A stretch of DNA of 46,324 nucleotides. It comes from Clostridia bacterium. Lineage in GTDB: Bacteria; Bacillota_A; Clostridia; Christensenellales; Aristaeellaceae. Positions 8,725 to 15,425 of this stretch are shown here, piece by piece. Position numbers and translations under genes: made by a program. The DNA lies in NCBI GenBank assembly GCA_017509065.1, contig JAFWQM010000111.1, forward strand, positions 1-46,324, given 5' to 3'. How positions within the stretch are numbered: the stretch's first letter is position 1; every line of letters begins with the position of its first letter. The notes below the pieces were generated by a model, which saw only the letters and a list, made by a program, of their open reading frames with translations, was not told the DNA's origin and did not search any database.

Positions 8725-9330
8725 ATGGCAAACAACCCTGTGGATTTCACGGAATGGAAATGGCTGAATGAGAGCCGCATGGTGACTGTGAACGGAGAGA
8801 TCGCGATCCTTGCCCCGGCAAATACGGACTGGTTCAACAATCCTGTACCAGATAACGGGGCGCTATCCGCACCTGTCGCCAACGCGCCGTTCCTATATAC
8901 CGAGGTGACCGGTGACTTCATTTTCCGTGCCAATGTGCGCCCGAATCATCGGTACACCTATGATGCGTGCGCGCTGATGGTCATCCGGGACGAGCGAATG
9001 TGGGCAAAGGCGGCTTTTGAAGCGTCCGACTTCGGAACCCGGGCGGCGGTTTGTGTTGTGACCGACCAGGTTTCGGACGATGCGAACGGATGCAACATCA
9101 ATCAGGATGCTGTTTGGCTCCAGATTGTGCGTGTCGGGGACGTTTTCTGCGTTCACTATTCCCTGGACGGTGAGCGCTTCGACATGGTACGGCTTTTCCG
9201 TCTCCCGGTCGGGGAAAGCGTGAAGGTCGGCTTGGAAGCGCAGAGCCCTGCGGGCGAGGGCGGCCTGCGCTTTTTCAGCGATGTGACAGTGGAAAAGCGA
9301 ACAGTGCAAAACCTTCGAACCGGCATATGA
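8725..9330 (+). CDS. DUF1349 (YesU-like) concanavalin-fold protein
   Basis: This roughly 200-residue cytoplasmic protein matches the DUF1349/YesU family, a concanavalin-like beta-sandwich found beside glycoside-utilisation genes. Features include FTEWKWLNE at the start, TGDFIFRANVRP, YDACALMVIRDERMWAKAAFE, and a C-terminal GLEAQSPAGEGG block typical of the family. Start 8725 is preceded by GGAGGTGAA; it lies 48 nt after the Gfo/Idh stop. The biochemical role of the family is not settled; sugar or glycoside binding is the usual guess. It sits between an oxidoreductase and the GH3 gene, in line with handling of carbohydrate conjugates. No lesions are seen. Confidence 0.85.
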   Translation: MANNPVDFTEWKWLNESRMVTVNGEIAILAPANTDWFNNPVPDNGALSAPVANAPFLYTEVTGDFIFRANVRPNHRYTYDACALMVIRDERMWAKAAFEASDFGTRAAVCVVTDQVSDDANGCNINQDAVWLQIVRVGDVFCVHYSLDGERFDMVRLFRLPVGESVKVGLEAQSPAGEGGLRFFSDVTVEKRTVQNLRTGI

Positions 9331-9351
9331 AGTCAAAACGAGGTGAGCCGA

Positions 9352-11958
9352 ATGGACAGAAACACACCCCTGTATGATCCGGATCTCTCTGTCCTGGATC
9401 GCGCGGCATAACTTCTCTCCCAGATGACTCTGGAAGAGAAGTTTTCCTGCTTTACCCTCTGGCTTAGAAATGAACGGCTTGGGATTTCCGTTTCCACCTG
9501 TGGAGGAGAAGGCGCTCACGGTGTCCAGGCAAGAGCCGGACAGAAGGAGGCGTATCCGCCGACCCCGACCACATCCTTTACGCAGCCGATCGGAATGGCA
9601 GCCACCTTTGACCGGGACCTGATCCGGGAGGCGGGCAACGTGACGGGCAAAGAATCCCGAGCCTTTGCCAACGCGGTCGGCAAAGGCGGTCACTGCCGGC
9701 TGGCTCCCACAGTGGACCTGTGCCGCGACCCCCGGTGGGGGCGGACTGAGGAAGGCTATGGCGAGGATCCATACCTTACCGGCAAGATGGCCTCCGCATA
9801 CATTCTCGGCATGCAGGATGAACATCATTACGACGGGACGCCGTTGGAGCCCGGTGAACGTGGCGACCGTATCCGGACCGGCGCCGTACTGAAGCACTTC
9901 TATGCCAACAATCAGGAATATCGGCGGTGTTATGACAACTTTGAGATCAGTGATAAGGTCAAGCACGACTACGAGCTGGAACCTTACCGGTATTGTGCCA
10001 CAGAAGGACACGCGGAAGGCGTCATGACCTGCTACAACGCGATCAACGGCATCCCGGGCATGCTGAATCATGAGGTTCAGGACATCCTGAAGGACAAATG
10101 GGGCATCCGGTATGCCATGACTGACGGCGGCGATTTCCTGCAGACCGTGCTCCTGCACCGCTATTTTAGGACCCATGCGGAGACCCTGGCCGAGGGTGTG
10201 AAGGCGGGTGTGGACGCCATGCTTGACAATCCCGTGGAAGTCGCGAAAGCGGCACGGGAAGCCTTTGAGCACGGTCTCATCACAGAGAAGGAGATGGACA
10301 AATCTATCCTCTGCACACTTTCGGAGCTGATCCGCCAAGGATTCTTCGACCCGGAGGATCCCTATGCCGACCTTGATATGGCGGATGTGGGAACAGACGA
10401 AGCCAAGCGGATCTCTCTCCAGATGAGCAAAGAGTCCAATGTCCTGCTGAAAAACAAAGACGGTTTCCTGCCCTTCAGACCAGATGATGACATCGCCCTG
10501 ATCGGCCATGTCGCGGACAGCTGGTATATGGACTGGTATGGCGGGAAACCGATTTACAAAGTGACTCTGAAAGCGGGAATCGAGAAAAAAACGCGCCGCC
10601 CGGTGCCCTATGACAGCGGGCTGAACCTGGTCCGGTTCAGGGTCGGGAACCAATATGTGGGTGGCAGCCGCCCGGCGGTGATGCCTCGGAGTTTTGCAGA
10701 ACCAGAACCCGCGGAACTCGTCCTGGTGGATCATGAGGAGGACGCAATCGTCTTTGAACAAATCAACTGGGGTTCCGGCAGCCATTTCCTTTATGCCCCC
10801 GCCTACCGCAAATACCTGACGGTCGGAGTGGACGGGAAGATCAGCCTGTCTTCCGATGAACCCTATGCCTGGATGGTCTACGAAAGCTTTACCATCGGCC
10901 TGGCAGACGCGACTCGCCTGCCCAATCCGAAAAACGCAAATTGTGTTGAACTCACGCAGTACTGGAATGATGAGGAAACGGATATCCGGCTGTACTGTTT
11001 CGGAAACCGGAACGTCTATATCGAAAACGGAAAGCTCAGGACGGACCCGCTGATCCGGAAGACAAACGACAGTGACACCAAAGAGGGCTACAATGTGGCA
11101 GCAGCCTGGGCCGGCTCCGAAAAGGAAGCCGCCGTGCTAACGGTCGAAATGGTTTCCAGCGGCATCGAGCGCGCGAAAGCGCTTGCGGCGAAAGCCAAGA
11201 AGGTCATAGTGGCGCTGGGGTGCAACCCCGTTGTGAACGCGAAGGAGGAGATCGACCGGAGCACTATCGCGATGATCCCGCTGCAGGAAAAACTGGTAGA
11301 AGCCGTGTATGAGGCGAACCAGAACGTCGCCGTTGTACTGATCGCCAACTATCCGTACGCGATCAACTGGATGCAGGAACACGTGCCGGCTATCCTGCTG
11401 AATGCGACCGGGTCCCAGGATCTCGGACACGGCATTGCGTCCGCGATCTTCGGCGAAACGAACCCTGCCGGCCGGCTCCCGATGACATGGTATAAGGGAG
11501 ATGAGGATCTCCCGCCCATGGCAGATTACGACCTGATCCGCCATCCGAGGACGTACCGGTATTTCAGTAAGCCGGTCCTGTATCCTTTCGGATATGGCTT
11601 GTCCTACACCTGCTTTGACTACAATCACCTGAGCATCGAAAAGCTCGACAGCAGGCTGAAGGTGTCGGTGAACGTGCAAAACGTCGGCCCAGTTTCCGGA
11701 GACGAGGTTGCCCAGCTGTATATCCGCCGTGTCTCCCCGTCCCGAACGATACACCCTGTCCGGCGGCTGATCGGTTTCGTGCGCCTGCATGACCTCGCTC
11801 CCGGTGAAAGCCGGCCAGTCGAATTCACTGTGAACCCAGAAGATCTGGAAATATATGTCGAGGCAGAGGGACAGAAGCTTGTGGAGACCGGAGATTATCT
11901 CATATATGCCGGCGGTTCCTGTCTGGACGAGCGCGTGTGCGCGGGACTCAGCCTGTAA
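9352..11958 (+). pseudogene. GH3 glycoside hydrolase with an in-frame TAA near the start
   Basis: A GH3 beta-glycosidase (beta-glucosidase/xylosidase type) of about 868 codons. ATG 9352 has GAGGTGAGCC just upstream and codes MDRNTPLYDPDLSVLDRAA. TAA at 9409-9411 (codon 20) follows, and then the same frame continues LLSQMTLEEKF, the universal first helix of the GH3 barrel. The (beta/alpha)8 domain holds DPRWGRTEEGYGEDP, AVLKHFYANNQE and AMTDGGD, with the nucleophile Asp at codon 258. A beta-trefoil/fascin-like insertion lies around codons 440-560. The second alpha/beta domain and a C-terminal fibronectin-III-like domain (YPFGYGLSYTCF onward) are intact. Translation could restart at ATG 9424 without a Shine-Dalgarno sequence, losing 24 residues. 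There is no signal peptide. Confidence 0.88.
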
Positions 11959-12002
11959 ACACGTTCGATGCGATTAAAACTGACAGATAAAGAGGACTGC
12001 AG

Positions 12003-13019
12003 ATGAACGAACAGCATATTTGGGACAGATGCATTGCGGACTATGCCCGCCGAGCAGGTGAAACTTCGGACGACGGGCGGATCCTGCGCGCTTTACGGGA
12101 CTGCGCCTGCGGTGTGCTGTATTCTCCGAAGGGCGTTTACACAATCGAAAATATGATCACGGTGGACAACTGCTGCTCCTTGCTCCTGCACAAGTCCGCC
12201 GTGCTGAAAGCCGCGCAGAAAATGCCTTTTGTACTGAAGATCGATGCGGCGGCTTCCTGTCCGAATGTGAAGGAACAGGAGGGCCATCTGATCCCTTCTG
12301 GCGATCCGGATACAGAAGACTGGAACCTTTTCCTGTGCGGCGGGGTCATTGACGGCGCAGGTTTGGCCAGCTGTGTGTGCCTGAATAGCTTCAAGCACTT
12401 CACCATGCGGGATGTTTCCCTGCGGAACGGCCTCAGCTATGGACTTCGCATCGAGGACGCGGGCAGCACTTGGACCTATGAGCTGGTGGCGCAGAATCTG
12501 TACCTGAAGTGTACCATGCCGGGCCTGGCGGGCAACGCGGGCATCAGCTCAAATGGCGGGGACAGCCATTTTATCGACTGCATCGTTGTGGACTATACCC
12601 GTGGCATTGAGCTGCTGGGCGGAGGTTCCAACCGGCTGACGCGCTGCCATGTCTGGGGTGGGCCTGTTCCGCCGCGGGCGGAGGGTGAACTGTCGGAAAT
12701 GCTGAAAGATTCCGTCAACTATGTCCTCAGTTCCTACGATACAATTCTGACTGACTGCTACGCCGATACCGGCCTGACGGGGTTCCTGGTGACACAAAAC
12801 TCCCGTCTGATCGGCTGCAGCTACTTCAACAATTATACCTACCGGATGGATGATGTAACGGTGATCGACCATCGGAGCGGGAGCCTGCTGGTGACCCAGG
12901 GACTGTTCCGCAAGACCAGTCCGCGCGCGACACTCTACCGCGGCGATCGTTCCCGGCTGACGGCCAGGGACAACACCCTCGACGGATTCGACAGTGAAGA
13001 ACTGCAGGATTACAGGTAG
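12003..13019 (+). CDS. right-handed parallel beta-helix protein (pectate lyase/GH28-like fold)
   Basis: This 338-residue cytoplasmic protein has a pectin-lyase-like beta-helix fold. It opens with a region like that of GH28/pectate-lyase-type proteins (DDGRILRALRDCACGVLYSPKGVYTI). Coil-forming repeats follow: GVIDGAG, FTMRDVSLRNGLSYGLRI, HFIDCIVVDYTRGIELL, NRLTRCHVWGG and TILTDCYADTGLTGFLV. Sequence alone does not separate a polysaccharide hydrolase/lyase from a binding protein, and the classic GH28 aspartate motifs are not evident. GAGG precedes the ATG. It is the last gene of the island operon, and its 3' end abuts a transposase stub. Confidence 0.75.
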   Translation: MNEQHIWDRCIADYARRAGETSDDGRILRALRDCACGVLYSPKGVYTIENMITVDNCCSLLLHKSAVLKAAQKMPFVLKIDAAASCPNVKEQEGHLIPSGDPDTEDWNLFLCGGVIDGAGLASCVCLNSFKHFTMRDVSLRNGLSYGLRIEDAGSTWTYELVAQNLYLKCTMPGLAGNAGISSNGGDSHFIDCIVVDYTRGIELLGGGSNRLTRCHVWGGPVPPRAEGELSEMLKDSVNYVLSSYDTILTDCYADTGLTGFLVTQNSRLIGCSYFNNYTYRMDDVTVIDHRSGSLLVTQGLFRKTSPRATLYRGDRSRLTARDNTLDGFDSEELQDYR

Positions 13020-13053
13020 GATAAACGGTCCAGTATTGGCGAGGTATGATAAG

Positions 13054-13134
13054 CGGTGAAACATCCAATACATGAGGGCTGGTCCTGAGAATCGCGATCT
13101 CTTCCTCGGTAAACTGTTTCCTTGCCTTGGCCAT
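13054..13134 (-). pseudogene. 5' stub of a transposase accessory (helix-turn-helix) gene
   Basis: From ATG 13134 (GGAGGG upstream) the minus strand codes MAKARKQFTEEEIAILRTSP-HVLDVSP. This resembles the N-terminus of the small helix-turn-helix OrfA proteins of Firmicutes IS3-like elements. Family similarity stops near 13054. The frame stays open to 12826 only because it runs antisense through the beta-helix gene. The rest of the element is missing, so this is a truncated insertion-sequence end. Confidence 0.55.
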
Positions 13135-13141
13135 GTGTATC

Positions 13142-13187
13142 CCTCCAATTTGCTGATCTTATTGTAATACTCAGCTGAGTTGGAGGC
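13142..13187. repeat. inverted repeat ahead of the transposase stub
   Basis: CCTCCAA (13142-13148) and TTGGAGG (13181-13187) face each other across about 32 nt just upstream of the transposase start codon. It could be an element operator or a protein-binding site. Confidence 0.4.
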
Positions 13188-13195
13188 AAATCACC

Positions 13196-13420
13196 TGTCC
13201 GATGAACAGGGTTCATGAAACCGATTGTCCGTTACTCGGGGATTCAATGAACTGGCTGTCCGATGAACGGGGTAATCCTCCTGGGAAACCGTCTCAACCT
13301 CCTCTGTCCGAATTCTGTGCTTCCATGAAAATCCGGTGCCCGAAGATAGGGGATTTCTGAAACCTGGATGTCCGAACAATGGGGGCTGTTAAAAACTCCA
13401 ACTGTCAGAAATCCTGGGTA
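13196..13420 (+). repeat. array of seven degenerate 30-48 bp direct repeats
   Basis: Units begin at 13196, 13226, 13257, 13305, 13337, 13369 and 13403 with TGTCCGA-like heads (TGTCCG in five, TGCCCG and TGTCAG in the others). Most continue with a GGG(G) block and a tail near TTCATGAAAC. Spacing is 30, 31, 48, 32, 32 and 34 bp. The array lies directly upstream of the transposase stub, as expected of multiple transposase-binding sites in an element end. No flanking cas genes exist and the units are too divergent for a CRISPR. Confidence 0.6.
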
Positions 13421-13427
13421 CATTTTA

Positions 13428-13450
13428 TTCGAATCCCGCCGGGATCACCA
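13428..13450 (+). other. detached tRNA 3' end, probable attachment (att) site
   Basis: The 23 nt from 13428 read TTCGAATCCCGCC then GGGATCACCA. This is exactly a T-loop, the 3' half of a T-stem, the 3' acceptor strand, a discriminator A and an encoded CCA. The sequence upstream (TGGGTACATTTTA) cannot form the 5' half of the T-stem or any tRNA body. Such orphan 3' ends mark the far border of elements integrated into a tRNA gene. The intact tRNA should lie beyond the left edge of the window. Confidence 0.65.
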
Positions 13451-13458
13451 GAACCGTT

Positions 13459-13486
13459 GTAAATCAAGGATTTGCGACGTTTTTTT
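13459..13486 (+). terminator. possible small terminator after the tRNA fragment
   Basis: GTAAATC-AAG-GATTTGC can form a 7-bp stem with one G-T pair, followed four bases later by seven T residues. It would suit the original tRNA transcript; alternatively the palindrome belongs to the integrase core site. Confidence 0.35.
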
Positions 13487-13765
13487 CTTTTGTTCAGCCG
13501 GTCGAAATAAAACTTGGCGTCTATTTCAGCAATCCTTTTTGTGATAAAATTGTAATAATTTCCTAACTAAATCTTAACTCATACGATAGCTGTGATAGTT
13601 GAGGTTTTTATACTTGATAAACTGTATGTGACTGGCAGTATTGAGGAACAAATCAATTGGAACGCGCACAGCGATAAATTCAATTTTCTGTAAGCAATAA
13701 CCTCAGCGCCGTGAAGGACCGTTAAGGGTTTATTGCAACAACGTGCAAGAAAGGAAAGAATTGAG
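13487..13765. other. AT-rich gene-free spacer
   Basis: No gene, clear promoter or repeat is visible. It lies between the island border and the convergent sigma-factor terminator, and stop codons are frequent in all frames. Confidence 0.5.
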
Positions 13766-13807
13766 AAAACAAAAAGGCCGTCGAACGGCTATCCCGCCGT
13801 CGACGGC
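13766..13807 (-). terminator. rho-independent terminator of the sigma-factor unit
   Basis: On the minus strand GCCGTCGA...TCGACGGC arms (13777-13807) can pair and are followed by CTTTTTGTTTT. The hairpin begins 14 nt after the sigma-factor stop. Confidence 0.7.
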
Positions 13808-13820
13808 ACAATAAACTGTA

Positions 13821-14303
13821 TTACGCTTCAAGATACCTTTTCAGCGACGCCAGCGCTTTTTGGTGGCGCAGCTTTACCATGCCGTAGCTGAGATGCATCA
13901 TTTGGGCGATTTCCGTCAAGGGTTTGCGGTCGTAATAAAGCAGGACCACGATATCCCGCTGCTCCTCGGGAAGCGCCCGCAGCGCTTGGGCCAGATTGCC
14001 CAGCGCCTCCCTTTTCAGCAGGGAAGCGTCCACCTCCCCGTCCGCCGGGAGGTTTTCGTCGATTTCCTCAGTCGGCCTCGCTTTCCGGAAATAGTCGATC
14101 AGGGTGTTGCGCGCGATGGTGTAGATCCAGGTGTTCAGGGCCGCTTTTTCCATGTCATAATCGTTGATTTTTCTGAAAACCTTCTCAAATACATCCTCGC
14201 ACAAATCCTCGGCGTCTGCCCGTCGCTGCACCCGGGCCATGATGTACCCCATCACTTTTCCTTTGTACGCGGTGTATATTTGCTCATAATCGGAAGAATT
14301 CAT
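13821..14303 (-). CDS. ECF-type RNA polymerase sigma factor
   Basis: This 160-residue protein has the two-domain layout of extracytoplasmic-function sigma factors. Sigma region 2 spans about residues 5-75 (YTAYKGKVMGYIMARVQ, then DAEDLCEDVFEKVFRKI and NTWIYTIARNTLIDYFRK). A short acidic linker leads to region 4, about residues 105-157 (LPEEQRDIVVLLYYDRKPLTEIAQMM, with helix-turn-helix LSYGMVKLRHQKAL). It directs RNA polymerase to a dedicated promoter set. The ATG overlaps the stop of the upstream small protein as ATGA, so the two are translationally coupled, which often indicates a sensor or anti-sigma partner. No transmembrane anti-sigma factor is adjacent. Target promoters are unknown. Confidence 0.92.
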   Translation of the reverse strand: MNSSDYEQIYTAYKGKVMGYIMARVQRRADAEDLCEDVFEKVFRKINDYDMEKAALNTWIYTIARNTLIDYFRKARPTEEIDENLPADGEVDASLLKREALGNLAQALRALPEEQRDIVVLLYYDRKPLTEIAQMMHLSYGMVKLRHQKALASLKRYLEA

Positions 14304-14494
14304 AGAAGTTCTTCCTTTAGATTTTTATGATTAAAAGCTGCTTCAGGCCGCCCCGCCGCCGCCACGAATTCAGCTTCGTCATCGCTTAACTGCCGGGAAA
14401 CGTACCGCGAATGCACCGCGTCGATCACCGACTGCAGATCGTCATCTTTTTCATACGTCTGAAAATCGAACAGTAAGCTGATTAGTTCCTCCAA
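14300..14494 (-). CDS. small acidic protein coupled to the ECF sigma factor
   Basis: A 64-residue protein read from TTG 14494, which has AAAGGAGGAG 8 nt upstream; earlier in-frame starts lack a ribosome site. The sequence begins (M)EELISLLFDFQTYEKDDDLQ and is acidic, helical and without a membrane segment or cysteines. It ends in an ATGA overlap with the sigma-factor gene. I do not recognise the family. Position and coupling suggest it modulates the sigma factor, for example as a small soluble anti-sigma protein, but no motif confirms that. Confidence 0.7.
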   Translation of the reverse strand: MEELISLLFDFQTYEKDDDLQSVIDAVHSRYVSRQLSDDEAEFVAAAGRPEAAFNHKNLKEELL

Positions 14495-14647
14495 AGTTTT
14501 TGCTCCTCCTTTCTTTCCTTCGGTAACCTTCCGTTTGTTTATACGGATGAACAGGAAAGATGGCAGCGATTCCGACCGGATCATTCCATGGATGGCGGGT
14601 CCCGGAATCAGACCAGCGGAACGTCTTTCATGACAGTATCCATCAAT

Positions 14648-14667
14648 CCCGCGGCTTGCCCCGCGGG
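14648..14667 (-). promoter_or_regulatory. GC-rich hairpin in the sigma-unit leader
   Basis: CCCGCGG (14648-14654) and CCGCGGG (14661-14667) form a 7-bp stem between the promoter at 14689-14718 and the small-protein start. No T-run follows, so it is not a standard terminator. It could stabilise or regulate the mRNA leader. Confidence 0.4.
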
Positions 14668-14688
14668 AATCAGCAGGATGGCAAGAGC

Positions 14689-14718
14689 ATTATACCACAC
14701 TTGGGCTGCGATTGTCCA
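14689..14718 (-). promoter_or_regulatory. promoter of the small protein/sigma-factor unit
   Basis: On the minus strand TGGACA (14718-14713) and TATAAT (14694-14689) are 18 nt apart. This is a good housekeeping sigma promoter just past the 3' end of the phosphatase gene. Confidence 0.6.
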
Positions 14719-14738
14719 CAACGGCTTTTTTATCCTCT

Positions 14739-15425
14739 TCAGCCTGCGCTTTCCAGGATAAAGCTGCCGTTTTCAACTGTCATGGCGGTCAGCTTTCCGC
14801 CCTTGCCACAGCCCGTATCAATACAGATAACGCCTGTCTCCGGCAGATCAAGCCGCTGATCCTCGGGAAGCTGACGGACATCCTCCTCGTTTCCGGGGAA
14901 GTAAGCGGGCGCGTCCAGCGCGATGTGGCCTACGACGGTCAGCGGACCCGCATACAGGTTGCGGAGCACGACGGTATGATCATGGATCATTGTTTCCCTG
15001 TCGTTCGCTTCCAGGGGGTCCACCAACAATCCGGCATGAACGCATTGGAACTTCTCCCCGCGCCAGAACAGCCGGCAATGTTCGGACAGCCACGGAACAG
15101 CGTCCTCCATCTTCGCCCCATGGCGGGCAAAGGATCTGACCGTCGCCTGCCTGCCTACCCGATTCCAGACCATGAGCTTTTTCAGGGGCAGCTTGGGGTG
15201 AAGCAAATAATCCTCATGATTGCCCCGAAGCAGGACAAAGCGTTTTCCGAAGGAATCAGCCAGCGCTTTTACGGTCTGAAAGACCTCCCAGGATTCCGGG
15301 CCGCGGTCAAACAGGTCGCCCAGCATGACCAATGTATCCGTTTTCGCGTCCGGCCGGAGCTTGCCAAGCAGGGCCTGCAGGGCGTCGTTCCGACCGTGCA
15401 CATCGGCAATGATGATTGTTTTCAT
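14739..15425 (-). CDS. metallophosphoesterase (serine/threonine phosphatase-like)
   Basis: This 228-residue calcineurin-type phosphoesterase carries the full metal-binding signature: DVHG near residue 8, GDLFDRG near residue 37, RGNHED near residue 70, and later histidines in CVHAGLL and VVGHIAL. The layout is that of bacterial PP2A-like/diadenosine-tetraphosphatase-like enzymes, which use two metal ions to hydrolyse phosphoproteins or nucleotides. The end (VICIDTGCGKGGKLTAM) matches the family. Its ATG overlaps the stop of the ABC exporter gene by 4 nt, so it is the third gene of the thioredoxin-like/ABC/phosphatase operon. The cellular substrate is not evident. Confidence 0.9.
   Translation of the reverse strand: MKTIIIADVHGRNDALQALLGKLRPDAKTDTLVMLGDLFDRGPESWEVFQTVKALADSFGKRFVLLRGNHEDYLLHPKLPLKKLMVWNRVGRQATVRSFARHGAKMEDAVPWLSEHCRLFWRGEKFQCVHAGLLVDPLEANDRETMIHDHTVVLRNLYAGPLTVVGHIALDAPAYFPGNEEDVRQLPEDQRLDLPETGVICIDTGCGKGGKLTAMTVENGSFILESAG

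Noticed and set aside
8893..10785. 630-codon open frame antisense to the DUF1349 and GH3 genes
   Set aside because: It shadows a well-supported GH3 gene, lacks domain motifs and arises from GC-rich codon use.
12826..13134. 102-codon minus-strand frame as a complete gene
   Set aside because: Only the first ~27 codons look like a transposase protein; the rest runs antisense through the beta-helix gene.
13196..13420. CRISPR array
   Set aside because: Repeats are degenerate, there are no distinct spacers between constant repeats, and no cas genes are present.
13400..13450. Complete tRNA gene
   Set aside because: Only the T-loop to CCA end is present; no anticodon arm or D arm precedes it.
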